The notes beneath the pieces were generated by a model. It was not told the origin of the DNA and searched no databases. It saw only the letters and a program-made list of their open reading frames with translations. DNA of 64,000 nucleotides, taken from contig DVHG01000006.1 of assembly GCA_018712345.1 (NCBI GenBank), positions 1 through 64,000 on the forward strand. The letters are read 5' to 3'. The position numbers and the translations under genes are program-made. Each line of letters opens with the position of its first letter. Position 1 is the first letter of the stretch. The stretch comes from Candidatus Onthovicinus excrementipullorum. GTDB taxonomy: Bacteria; Bacillota; Clostridia; Oscillospirales; Acutalibacteraceae. Below are positions 52,271 through 61,086 of the stretch, piece after piece.

Positions 52271-53443
52271 TCAGATCCTGGCTACGCCGGAATCACGGGC
52301 CGCCTTGGCGACCGCCGCCGCAACGGCGGGACCGACGCGCTTATCAAACGCCTTGGGGATAATGTACTCGGGGCACAGCTCCTCCGGGCTGACGAGGTCG
52401 GCGAGCGCATGCGCCGCCGCGATCTTCATCTCCTCATTGATATCGCTCGCGCGCACGTCGAGCGCGCCGCGGAAGATGCCCGGGAACGCGAGCACGTTGT
52501 TGATCTGGTTGGCAAAGTCGCTGCGCCCGGTGCCGACCACCTTGGCCCCCGCCTCAAGCGCCAGATCGGGCATGATCTCCGGCACGGGGTTCGCCATCGG
52601 GAGGACGATCGGATCCTTGGCCATGGACCGCACCATATCCTGCGTGACAATTCCGGGGGCGGAGACGCCGATGAAGATGTCCGCACCCACCATGGCGTCG
52701 GCCAGCGTGCCGTGCTTATGCTCCGCGTTGGTGAAGGCGGCGATCTCCTGCTTGGCGGGAGTCAGGTTCGGATCATCGGCACTGATAATGCCCTTGCGGT
52801 CGCAGATGAGGACCTTTTTCAGCCCCTGGCTGATGAGCAGCTTTGCGATGGCGACACCGGCCGCCCCCGCGCCACTGAATACGACCGTGCAGTCCTCCAG
52901 CTTTTTATTGACGATCTTGAGCGCGTTGATGAGCGCCGCGGATACGATCACGGCCGTGCCGTGCTGATCGTCATGGAAGATCGGGATATCACAGCGCTCC
53001 TTGAGCTTGCGCTCAATCTCAAAGCAGCGGGGCGCGGCGATATCCTCCAGGTTCACACCGCCAAAGCTGCCCGCGAGCAGCGCGATGGTGTTGACGATCT
53101 CGTCCACGTCCTTGGAGCGGACGCACAGCGGGATGGCGTCCACATCGCCGAACGCCTTGAAGAGTACGCACTTGCCCTCCATAACCGGCATGCCGGCCTC
53201 CGGGCCGATATCGCCCAGGCCGAGGACCGCCGTGCCGTCCGTGACGACGGCCACCGTGTTCCAGCGGCGGGTCAGCTCATACGATTTGTTGATATCGTCG
53301 CGGATCTCCAGGCAGGGCTGGGCGACGCCGGGCGTGTAGGCCAGGGAGAGCTCCTCCTGATTGTTGACCGTGGCGCGCGGGGTGACCTCCAGCTTGCCCT
53401 TCCACTCGTAGTGCAGACGTAATGATTCCTTTGCGTAATCCAT
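52271..53443 (-). CDS. NAD(P)-dependent malic enzyme, short bacterial type
   Basis: 390 residues, the short form. Motifs: ELSLAYTPGVAQPCLEI with the catalytic Tyr, DGTAVLGLGDIGPEAGMPVM, MEGKCVLFKAFGDVDAIP, FHDDQHGTAVIV with the metal Asp pair, VFSGAGAAGVAIAKLL (dinucleotide fold), ANPVPEI and ARASDI-type region KVVGTGRSDFANQINNVLAF. Converts malate to pyruvate and CO2. Encoded just after an Ldh-family dehydrogenase, so both act on malate or a related 2-hydroxyacid. Confidence 0.95.
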   Translation of the reverse strand: MDYAKESLRLHYEWKGKLEVTPRATVNNQEELSLAYTPGVAQPCLEIRDDINKSYELTRRWNTVAVVTDGTAVLGLGDIGPEAGMPVMEGKCVLFKAFGDVDAIPLCVRSKDVDEIVNTIALLAGSFGGVNLEDIAAPRCFEIERKLKERCDIPIFHDDQHGTAVIVSAALINALKIVNKKLEDCTVVFSGAGAAGVAIAKLLISQGLKKVLICDRKGIISADDPNLTPAKQEIAAFTNAEHKHGTLADAMVGADIFIGVSAPGIVTQDMVRSMAKDPIVLPMANPVPEIMPDLALEAGAKVVGTGRSDFANQINNVLAFPGIFRGALDVRASDINEEMKIAAAHALADLVSPEELCPEYIIPKAFDKRVGPAVAAAVAKAARDSGVARI

Positions 53444-53488
53444 GTTAACACTCCTTATGATGATTCAGCGATATGACCTCCAGCGGGA

Positions 53489-54598
53489 TTACTCCTCCCA
53501 CGGGAATTTATACTGGGTCAGGTTCAGGCTGTCGCGCACCGCGCACAGCTCCTTCTGGACGGCGTCATTGATTGGCACGCCGCTGTCCTTGCGCTCGAGC
53601 CAGACATTCCACTCTTTCTCGCCCGCCGTGTAGATGTGATCCTCACCCGGTGCCTTTTGGGAGGCGCGCAGCGCACGGAGAATATCGCCCGCCGTCTTTT
53701 TAAATGCCTCAAGGCCCATGAACGCCTCGGTATCAATCGCGATAAAGAAGTGGCCCAGATGGTACGGAACCTTCTCCCCGTTGGCACCGATGCCGGTGAG
53801 CATGGTCAGGTAATTGCCCTGCTGGAGTGCCGCGGAGAGCAGTTCCACGACTGTCGCATAGCCATACCCCTTATAGCCGGCCAGCTCCTCACCGATGCCG
53901 CCAAGCGGGGCGAGTGCCGCCTCCTTGGTGTTGAGCTTGACGAGGATATCATCCGTATCCGTCATCGCAGAGCCATCACGCCCGATGACCATTCCGGCGG
54001 GGGTGGACTTGCCGATGCGGGAGTAATACTCCAGCTTACCGCGCTGGGTGATTGAAGTCGCGCAGTCGAGCACAAAGGGGAAGTCCTCATCCGTGGGCAT
54101 ACCGAAGGTGAGCGGGTTGGTGCCGAGCATGTTCTCCACGCCGAAGGTGGGGGCAATGGACGGGCGGGCGTTCGTCCCGGTGATGCCGATCATGCCAGCC
54201 TTTGTCGCCATGGTGGCATAGTAACCCGCGATGCCGTAGTGGCAGGAGTTGCGGACGGCCACCATGCCCATGCCGTACTTTTTGGCCTTCTCGATCGCCA
54301 TATTCATCGATTTGTAGCCGATGACCTGGCCCATGCCGTCGTGCCCGTCCACGACCGCGGTGGTCGGCGTCTCCCGGACGATCTCAAAATTGGTGACCGG
54401 GTTCTGGATGCCGGCGTTGATGCGGTCGATATAGATCGGCTTAAAGCGGTTGACGCCGTGGGACTCAATGCCGCGCTTGTCGGACTCGAGCAGCACATCC
54501 GCGCAGATCTCCGCGTCCGGACGCGGAACGCCCACGCCCACAAAGGCGTCCGTCACAAAATCGGTGATCGTTTTCCAATCGACAATATTTTTTGCCAT
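53489..54598 (-). CDS. Ldh-family (malate/L-lactate/2-hydroxyacid) dehydrogenase
   Basis: 369 residues. LDH2/MDHG2 fold: ADVLLESDKRGIESHGVNRF with the catalytic His, NSCHYGIAGYYA, GITGTNARPSIAPTFG, MLGTNPLTFGMPT and GYKGYGYATVVELLSAAL in the expected order. NAD(P)H-dependent reduction of 2-oxoacids (oxaloacetate, pyruvate or ureidoglycolate relatives). First gene of the pair; malic enzyme follows 45 bases downstream. The exact substrate is not visible in the sequence. Confidence 0.92.
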   Translation of the reverse strand: MAKNIVDWKTITDFVTDAFVGVGVPRPDAEICADVLLESDKRGIESHGVNRFKPIYIDRINAGIQNPVTNFEIVRETPTTAVVDGHDGMGQVIGYKSMNMAIEKAKKYGMGMVAVRNSCHYGIAGYYATMATKAGMIGITGTNARPSIAPTFGVENMLGTNPLTFGMPTDEDFPFVLDCATSITQRGKLEYYSRIGKSTPAGMVIGRDGSAMTDTDDILVKLNTKEAALAPLGGIGEELAGYKGYGYATVVELLSAALQQGNYLTMLTGIGANGEKVPYHLGHFFIAIDTEAFMGLEAFKKTAGDILRALRASQKAPGEDHIYTAGEKEWNVWLERKDSGVPINDAVQKELCAVRDSLNLTQYKFPWEE

Positions 54599-54662
54599 AA
54601 GAAATACCTCCTGCTTATGTTATCTGTATCCTTACCCCTGTGCAGCGGGGGTGTGAATCGGT

Positions 54663-56180
54663 TTAATCCATCTCGTTCGGATCTGCCCAGTTCCGGGAGC
54701 GCTCCACTGCGCGCTGCCAGCCATGGTACAGTTTTTCCCGCCGGGCGGGGTCAATATCCGGGGTGAAGAGGCGCTCCACCTCGCGGTTGGCCTCCAGCTC
54801 CTCCAGATTATCCCAGAAGCCGACGGCCAGCCCCGCCAGATACGCCGCGCCGAGCGCCGTCGTCTCGACAGTCTTCGGGCGGTTGACGCGGGCATTGATC
54901 ATGTTCGCCTGAATCTGCATCATGATGTTGCTGACGCTCGCGCCGCCGTCCACACGCAGCTCCTGCAAGTGAATGCCGGAGTCATTCTCCATAGCCTTGA
55001 GCAGGTCGGTCATTTGATAGGCGATGCACTCAATGACTGCGCGGGCAATATGGTTAGTGTTGACGCCGCGCGTCAGGCCCACAATGCAGCCGCGCGCGTA
55101 CATATCCCAGTACGGCGCGCCCAGGCCCGTAAATGCCGGGACAAGGTAGATGCCGTTGGCGTCCTCCACACTCTCCGCCAGCTCATCACAGCGGTGGGCG
55201 TTATCAATCAGGTGCAGCTCATCGCGCAGCCACTTGATCACGCTGCCCGCGTTAAACGCGCTGCCCTCGAGCGCATAGGTCACCTTGTCACCAATGCCCC
55301 ATGCCACGCCGGATACCAGGTTGTTGCGCGACTGGACGCGCTCCTCGCCCGTGTTCATCAGCAGGAAGCAGCCCGTGCCATAGGTGTTTTTGGCCTGCCC
55401 CTTCTCAAAGCAGGCCTGACCGAACAGGGCCCCGGGCTGGTCGCCCACGGCGCCGGAGATCGGGATACCCGCCAGCTCCTCCAGGCCGCGCACGCCGTGC
55501 GCCACCTCGCCGTAAATGCAGCTGTTGGGCACCACCTTCGGCAGGATCTCCATGGGGATATCCAGCTCCTCGCACAGACGCGGATCCCAGCAGAGGCGGT
55601 CCGCATCAAAGAGCATGGTACGGGAGGCGTTGGAGTAATCCGTCACGTGGACGGCGCCGTTGGTCAGGTTCCAGATCAGCCATGTCTCCACGGTGCCGAA
55701 CAGCAGCCGCCCGCGCTCGGCAAGGCGCCGCGCCTCCGGTACATGGTCGAGGATCCACTTGATCTTTGTCCCCGAAAAGTAGGCATCGATCAGCAGGCCC
55801 GTCTTCTCCTTCACGTACTTTTCCAGACCGCGGCTCTTGAGCTCCTCACACATGGGGGCCGTACGCCGGCACTGCCACACAATGGCGTTATACACCGGTT
55901 TGCCCGTCTCACTGTCCCACAGGATGGTGGTCTCGCGCTGATTGGTAATACCGATAGCTGCAATATCCTCCGCCTTGAAATTGCCGGAGGAGAGCAGTGA
56001 GGTGATCGACTGGAACTGGCTGTACAGGATCTCCATCGGGTCGTGCTCCACCCAGCCGGTCTGTGGGTAGATCTGGTTGAATTCAAACTGAGCCTTTCCC
56101 GCGATCCGCCCCTGCTTATCAAACAGTATGGCGCGGGAGCTCGTCGTCCCCTGGTCGAGGGACAAGATGTACTTTGCCAA
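54663..56180 (-). CDS. glpK: Glycerol kinase
   Basis: 505 residues from TTG 56180, because the SD GGGAGG lies 7 bases upstream; ATG 56186 is two codons earlier but almost touches that SD. FGGY kinase motifs: AKYILSLDQGTTSSRAILFD, GITNQRETTILWD, WQCRRTAP, YFSGTKIKWILDHV, GDQPGALFGQACF, TYGTGCFLLMNTG, GLGAPYWDMYARG and RVDGGASVSNIMMQIQ. ATP-dependent phosphorylation of glycerol. Standard length. No glpF or glpD in view. Leader and promoter carry likely regulation (see separate entries). Confidence 0.96.
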   Translation of the reverse strand: MAKYILSLDQGTTSSRAILFDKQGRIAGKAQFEFNQIYPQTGWVEHDPMEILYSQFQSITSLLSSGNFKAEDIAAIGITNQRETTILWDSETGKPVYNAIVWQCRRTAPMCEELKSRGLEKYVKEKTGLLIDAYFSGTKIKWILDHVPEARRLAERGRLLFGTVETWLIWNLTNGAVHVTDYSNASRTMLFDADRLCWDPRLCEELDIPMEILPKVVPNSCIYGEVAHGVRGLEELAGIPISGAVGDQPGALFGQACFEKGQAKNTYGTGCFLLMNTGEERVQSRNNLVSGVAWGIGDKVTYALEGSAFNAGSVIKWLRDELHLIDNAHRCDELAESVEDANGIYLVPAFTGLGAPYWDMYARGCIVGLTRGVNTNHIARAVIECIAYQMTDLLKAMENDSGIHLQELRVDGGASVSNIMMQIQANMINARVNRPKTVETTALGAAYLAGLAVGFWDNLEELEANREVERLFTPDIDPARREKLYHGWQRAVERSRNWADPNEMD

Positions 56181-56238
56181 ACTCATTCCTCCCTTGATCA
56201 AGATGCTGTCCAGCAAACAGGCGGAGGATTCCCCTACA

Positions 56239-56267
56239 TAAAGAAAAACAGGCAGATACAACCTGCC
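56239..56267 (-). terminator. Leader attenuator of glpK
   Basis: Minus strand stem GGCAG / CTGCC (loop GTTGTAT) followed by TGTTTTTCTTT, lying between promoter and glpK start. A preceding GGCAGAT can pair with ATCTGCC, and the palindrome AACCGGCCGGTT (56269-56280) lies just upstream. This fits antitermination control, known for glycerol genes through GlpP. Confidence 0.55.
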
Positions 56268-56344
56268 GAACCGGCCGGTTGATCTGCCCTTTACTCTTCG
56301 CCTGTCAGCCTCTCTTGGCAGCTTATTAATATGGTCTCTATGAA

Positions 56345-56373
56345 TATGATACCGCTTCGATTGTAATTTGTCA
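56345..56373 (-). promoter_or_regulatory. glpK promoter with overlapping cre-like site
   Basis: Minus strand TTGACA (56373-56368), 17-base spacer, TATCAT (56350-56345). The sequence TCGAAGCGGTATCA (56359-56346) matches the catabolite response element TGWAANCGNTNWCA at all but two positions. Confidence 0.55.
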
Positions 56374-56428
56374 ATAGATTGTCAATCTTTTTGGAGAAAT
56401 TACAGTATATATTCACCACTCACGGCTG

Positions 56429-57649
56429 CTACTGGACATTTGCCTGGGAGGTGCCCGTCGCATTCAGATAGGAGAGCGCCGCCTGAAGCTGTGTATCTGC
56501 GTCATGGGAGAGTAGCTTCAGGTTTTCCCGCTGCTCCTGCGTAAGCTCGGCCTCAATATCCGGGGTCAGCCCTACGCCATCATAGCGCTCGCTCTTATAC
56601 GGCTGGAGCACCGCGACGGTCAGCCGCACCGCGGAGCCGTCATTGAGTTGGAAGACCTCGCTCATGGTCCCGACGCCGGCCGTTTTCTGCCCGACGAGCT
56701 GTGCGCCAAAATCGCGCAGCGTCACGGCAAAGATCTCGCCCGGGCCGGACGTGCCGCTGTCCACAAGCACCGCCATGGGATAGGAGACGCTGTTCGCATC
56801 CGAGGCGAAGGTCCGATAGACCTCCTCATTTTTATCATACGCCGTGACAAGCGCGCTCCCCTCCGTCAGCGGGACGATCAGATCCGCCGTACTGACGGCG
56901 TACTGGGTATCGCCCTCGGAAGCCTGACGCACATCAATCACCAGGCTCAGGATATTCTGGGCCGCCAGCTTATCGAGCGCCTCCCTCATCTGGGAGACGG
57001 TGTTCTGGTAGAAGTGCGTAATGCGGATGTAACCCGTGTTATTAATCTTTTCATAGGAGACGGTCTGTGCCGTATAACCCTTGGCCACACTGACGGACTG
57101 CTCCGCCTGACTGCCGCGGACATAGCTGACCTTCACGCTCGAAAGGCGGCTGCCCTGGAGCATCTCCAGCTTTTCGGAGGCATTCTGAGCCGTCACAGCC
57201 TCATCCTCCACCTTGGTGATGACATCGCCTTGCTTGAGCCCGGAGGACTCCGCCGGCGATCCGGTGTACACCTCACTGATGAGCAGGCCGCCGGATTCCG
57301 CCGAATATGCCGCGTCCACGCCGATGCCGACACTCTTGCCGCGCAGGATGGAGTCGTACTCCACATATTCATCCGCGGACATGTAAAAGCTGCCCGCATC
57401 GTTCAGCCCATCCACATAGCCGCCGGCCATTGCATTGTTGCGGGCGGAGCCGTCGATCTCATAGTAGTATTTCTCATTGACGATGGAGTCTAGATTCTCC
57501 AGCTTGTTGTACATATCCGACCGGTCGGTCAGATTGGGGATGAGCCTGTTATACATGCTCATGGAGACGGCAAAGGTCGCCGCCACACTCGCCGCGATCG
57601 CCAGGAAGATCAGTGCGATCGCTGTTCCGACTGAAATCTTTTTACTCAT
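56429..57649 (-). CDS. S41-family C-terminal processing protease
   Basis: 406 residues. N-terminal membrane helix about 7-30, PDZ domain about 105-190 (GLLISEVYTGSPAESSGLKQ, GDVITKVEDEAV), catalytic domain about 195-390 with GYIRITHFYQ, the Ser of VDSGTSGPGEIFA, and Lys of GQKTAGVGTMSEV. C-terminal QPYKSERYDGVGLTPDIEAE is typical of CtpA. Extracytoplasmic Ser-Lys protease. Encoded after two M23 peptidases; such proteases trim or activate wall hydrolases, which is an inference here. Confidence 0.93.
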   Translation of the reverse strand: MSKKISVGTAIALIFLAIAASVAATFAVSMSMYNRLIPNLTDRSDMYNKLENLDSIVNEKYYYEIDGSARNNAMAGGYVDGLNDAGSFYMSADEYVEYDSILRGKSVGIGVDAAYSAESGGLLISEVYTGSPAESSGLKQGDVITKVEDEAVTAQNASEKLEMLQGSRLSSVKVSYVRGSQAEQSVSVAKGYTAQTVSYEKINNTGYIRITHFYQNTVSQMREALDKLAAQNILSLVIDVRQASEGDTQYAVSTADLIVPLTEGSALVTAYDKNEEVYRTFASDANSVSYPMAVLVDSGTSGPGEIFAVTLRDFGAQLVGQKTAGVGTMSEVFQLNDGSAVRLTVAVLQPYKSERYDGVGLTPDIEAELTQEQRENLKLLSHDADTQLQAALSYLNATGTSQANVQ

Positions 57650-57685
57650 GGCAAACTCCTAACGGGCTGTAATTTTTCTGCACAA

Positions 57686-58804
57686 TCAAAGGCCGAAATA
57701 GGGGGCCGGGTTCGTCCGGTCACCATTGATACGCACCTCAAGATGGCAGTGTGGGCCGGTGGTGTTCCCGGTCATGCCGATGGTGCCGATGTACTGGCCC
57801 TGCGTGACCGTTTCCCCCTCGGAGACGGCGACTGTCCCCATGTGCGCATAAAGCGTTGTCAGGCCATCCCCGTGGTCAATGATGATATGGTAGCCCCAGC
57901 CACTCCCCCACGTGTTGGTGGAGTTGACATAGATCACGGTACCGCTGCCGGCCGCATGCAGGCTCTTTCCCATGGCACCGGAGCATGTGAAATCGATCCC
58001 ACCGTGGAAGCCGGTATACGGATTCGTCCGCGGGCCGTAGTAGCTGGAAATGTAGGCCGAGGAATCCGAGATCGGCCAGGTAAAAATCCCGCCCGTGTAG
58101 TTTCCGCTTCCGCTTGAGCCCGAGCTCGCCTGCTGGCGGATCTGTTCCTCATAGGCGTCCATCTGATCGTAGAGCTGCTGCTGGATCTCCTGCGCAGCCG
58201 CAGACTGCTCACCGAGCTCCTGCATGATGGCCTTCTGCTCGTCGACCTTTTTCTGCATCTCCTGCTGCTCTGCCTCTTCTGAAGCCTTCTGCTCCTCAAG
58301 CTCCTTCTTGCTGGCCTCCTGCTGGTCAATCAGATCCTTGAACTCCCGGATCATCTTGCTGTCATATTCCGAGGTACGGCTGACAAGCTGCATACTCATC
58401 AGGAAGGTGGAGTAGTCCTTGGCGCTGAAAAGCATCTCCAGCGGGGAGGTCTGGTTGTTCATGTACATGGAGCGCAGGCGCTGAGAAAGCTGCGCATAGG
58501 TGTCATCAATCTTTTTCTGCTGCTCGGCGATCTGCGCGTCCAGCTCCTCAATCTTCTGCTGTGTGAGCTGAATTTTTTCATTGGCCAGATCAAGCTGCTC
58601 AGACAGGGCATCCAAATACTCCTGATTGGTGGCCGTCTTATCCTTGATGGAATCGATTTTTTCCTGCTGGGCGTCAATTTCCCGCTGGAGTTCATCGATA
58701 TCGTCCTGCGTCACTGCGTAGACCAGCGGTGCTCCCAGCGCAAAGCAGAACGCCGCCGCCATCCCGGCGGCCAAAATCCGTTTGAACCAGCTGCTGTGTC
58801 TCAA
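57686..58804 (-). CDS. Coiled-coil M23 peptidoglycan hydrolase (PcsB/CwlO-like)
   Basis: 372 residues. Signal peptide 1-30, coiled coil about 32-245 (LQREIDAQQEKIDSIKDKTA, QLVSRTSEYDSKMIREFKDL), short Ser/Gly linker, C-terminal LytM domain with zinc ligands in YTGFHGGIDF (H, D), DHGDGLTTLYAHMG (H-x-x-x... H) and GPHCHLEVRING (H-x-H). Works on peptide cross-links in the wall and is normally activated by FtsEX through its coiled coil; ftsE and ftsX are immediately upstream. Closely related to the neighbouring gene at 58882, so a tandem duplication. Confidence 0.93.
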   Translation of the reverse strand: MRHSSWFKRILAAGMAAAFCFALGAPLVYAVTQDDIDELQREIDAQQEKIDSIKDKTATNQEYLDALSEQLDLANEKIQLTQQKIEELDAQIAEQQKKIDDTYAQLSQRLRSMYMNNQTSPLEMLFSAKDYSTFLMSMQLVSRTSEYDSKMIREFKDLIDQQEASKKELEEQKASEEAEQQEMQKKVDEQKAIMQELGEQSAAAQEIQQQLYDQMDAYEEQIRQQASSGSSGSGNYTGGIFTWPISDSSAYISSYYGPRTNPYTGFHGGIDFTCSGAMGKSLHAAGSGTVIYVNSTNTWGSGWGYHIIIDHGDGLTTLYAHMGTVAVSEGETVTQGQYIGTIGMTGNTTGPHCHLEVRINGDRTNPAPYFGL

Positions 58805-58881
58805 TGTGATTACCTCCGTACCTTGATACCTGATACATTATATAACCTTACTATATTGCCTCAACTTTGTCAATGTCCACA

Positions 58882-60123
58882 CTACCCCAGATACGCGCTC
58901 AGATAGGGGCGGGGATTGGTGTGATCCCCGTTGATGCGCACTTCAAAGTGGCAGTGCGGGCCGAACGAATTCCCCGTATTTCCCACGTTGGCGATAAACT
59001 GGCCGCGGGAAACCTGCTCCCCCACGGAGACGGAAAGGCTCTCGCAGTGGGCATAGAGCGTGCTCAGGCCGTCGCCGTGGTCAATGATGATGTAATTGCC
59101 GTACCCGCCGTTCCAGCCGTAGGCTGCGACGATGACCGTCCCTCCCCTGGCAGCGCAGATGCGTTTGCCCTGTGCGCCGCCGCAGGTGATATCCAGCCCC
59201 TTGTGGAACCCGGTATAGGGATCGGTGCGGGGACCGTAATCGCTGGAAATATAGGCGCCGCTGCCATAGGCCACATCCATCAGCGGCCAGGCAAAATCAG
59301 CCCCCTCGATATCCGTATTGCCCGATTCACCACCGGTCTCTCCACCGGTTTCTCCGCCGCTCTCCTCCTCGCTCGGCTTTCCGTCGCCGTGAGAACCGGA
59401 TGCGGCCTGCTGGCGGATCTGCTCCTCGTACGCGTCCATCTGGTCCTCCAGTTGCTGCTGGATGGCGATGGCCTCCTGACTGTCTGCATCGAGCTGGGCG
59501 AGCAGTTCCTTCTGGCGGCTCACCTTTGTCTCCATATCCTGCTGTTCCTGCTGCTCCTGCGCACGCTGGGTTTCCAGTGCGGACTTCTGCGCATCGAGCT
59601 CCGCCTTCTGCCGGTTCTGCTCGTCAATCAGGTCCTTATATTCCCGGATCATTTTGCTGTCGTATGCCGAGGTGCGGCTGACAAGCTCCATACTCATCAG
59701 AAACGTGGAGTAATCCTTTGCGCTGAAAAGCATTGCCAGCGGGGAGGCCTGGCTGTTCATATACATGGAACGCAGGCGCGCGGCAAGCTGCGCATAGGTG
59801 CTGTCGATCTTTTCCTGCTGCTGCGCGATCTCATCCTCCGTCTGCCCGATCTGATCGTTGAGCTCGCCTATACTGTCCAGCGTGCGCTGCAGCTTTTCCT
59901 CCGCAAGGGAGAGATCCTTTTGGAGCGCATCCAGGTACTCCTGATTGGATGCGGTCTTATCCTCAATGCCGGCAATGACCTCCTCCTGCTCCCGGATCTG
60001 CCGGTCCAGATCATCCAGATCATCCTGCGTGACCTCCGCGGCACACGGGGCGATCAGCGTCAGGCTGAATACTGCCGCCGCCAGCGCGGAACAGACCGCT
60101 TTCAATGAAACTTTCCCTTTCAT
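58882..60123 (-). CDS. Coiled-coil M23 peptidoglycan hydrolase (PcsB/CwlO-like), paralogue
   Basis: 413 residues. Signal peptide 1-28, coiled coil about 32-245 with the same core (YDSKMIREYKDLIDEQNRQK, LARLRSMYMNSQASPL-type), a longer linker with GGETGGETGG repeats (about 255-275), then the LytM domain with YTGFHKGLDI, DHGDGLSTLYAHCE and GPHCHFEVRING. It directly follows ftsX and is probably the main FtsEX client; the second copy follows 77 bases later. All zinc ligands are present in both. Confidence 0.93.
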   Translation of the reverse strand: MKGKVSLKAVCSALAAAVFSLTLIAPCAAEVTQDDLDDLDRQIREQEEVIAGIEDKTASNQEYLDALQKDLSLAEEKLQRTLDSIGELNDQIGQTEDEIAQQQEKIDSTYAQLAARLRSMYMNSQASPLAMLFSAKDYSTFLMSMELVSRTSAYDSKMIREYKDLIDEQNRQKAELDAQKSALETQRAQEQQEQQDMETKVSRQKELLAQLDADSQEAIAIQQQLEDQMDAYEEQIRQQAASGSHGDGKPSEEESGGETGGETGGESGNTDIEGADFAWPLMDVAYGSGAYISSDYGPRTDPYTGFHKGLDITCGGAQGKRICAARGGTVIVAAYGWNGGYGNYIIIDHGDGLSTLYAHCESLSVSVGEQVSRGQFIANVGNTGNSFGPHCHFEVRINGDHTNPRPYLSAYLG

Positions 60124-60156
60124 GGACTTTCCTCCGCTCCACGAGCGTTCAATTGG

Positions 60157-61086
60157 TTACTTTTCGATCTGTACGACGCCCTCTTCCTCCCTGAGGTACT
60201 TGTTCATGGAGAAGATACTGCCCACGCCGCCGGTGACGATGCCGATCGCCACAAACGCCAGCAGCAGCTTCCACGACAGGTCCGCAAACGGCACGAGCGT
60301 CACGCCGCCGAGCAGCGATGCAAACATATCCCCGAACAGGGATACCGCCAGCGCATATACGCCCCAGACGGCCAGCAGAGAGAGGATGCCGGCCAACAGG
60401 CCGATGAGCATGCCCTCGATCATGAACGGCCAGCGAATAAACCAGCGCGTGGCACCAACCGCCTTCATAATGCTGATCTCCAGCCGGCGCGAATACATCG
60501 TCACGCGCACCGTATTGGATACAATGAACAGGGAGACCACGAACAGCATGGCGATGATCACGATGCTCACGATGGATACGGCGTGCCGGACCGTAGTCAG
60601 GCTGCCGGCCAGGTCGCTACTCTCCTCAATGCTCTGGATCCCATCCACATTGCGGATACTCTCCGCCGTCTGGTCAAAGAGCGCCATATCGTCCACTGTG
60701 ATTTTGTAGCTGTCCGGCAGGGGGTTCTCCATGCCGTTGAGATAGTCGGAAAGGTCCATCTCCTCCGCCATCTGGGCCAGGCCCTCCTCCTGGGAGACAA
60801 AGGTCACACTGCCCACATTCGGCAGCGCCTTCAGGTCCGCACCCACACGGTCAATCACATCCTGTGCGGCGCCGTCGTCAATAAAGGCGACAATGACGTT
60901 CTGATCGTCCACCTTGTCAAGGACCTTGTTGATATTGGCAAACACCAGCGCGGCACATCCGATGATAATCATGCAGGACATCAGCACTGCAACACTCGCA
61001 ATGCTCATCAGCTTATTGTGCCAGACGTTCCGAAAGCCCTCCTTGGTGAGATATTTGACACTCACCTTTTTTTTGCTATTTTTCAT
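60157..61086 (-). CDS. ftsX: Cell division ABC permease FtsX
   Basis: 309 residues. Cytosolic N-terminus KYLTKEGFRNVWHNKLMSIA, first membrane helix about 25-48, extracellular loop about 50-180 with VDDQNVIVAFIDDGA and YKITVDDMALFDQ, then three helices (about 185-300) with VSLFIVSNTVRVTMYSRRLE and IMKAVGATRWFIRWPFMIEG, the MacB-like coupling motif. Forms the FtsEX complex that switches wall hydrolases. The start overlaps ftsE by 11 bases. Confidence 0.95.
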   Translation of the reverse strand: MKNSKKKVSVKYLTKEGFRNVWHNKLMSIASVAVLMSCMIIIGCAALVFANINKVLDKVDDQNVIVAFIDDGAAQDVIDRVGADLKALPNVGSVTFVSQEEGLAQMAEEMDLSDYLNGMENPLPDSYKITVDDMALFDQTAESIRNVDGIQSIEESSDLAGSLTTVRHAVSIVSIVIIAMLFVVSLFIVSNTVRVTMYSRRLEISIMKAVGATRWFIRWPFMIEGMLIGLLAGILSLLAVWGVYALAVSLFGDMFASLLGGVTLVPFADLSWKLLLAFVAIGIVTGGVGSIFSMNKYLREEEGVVQIEK

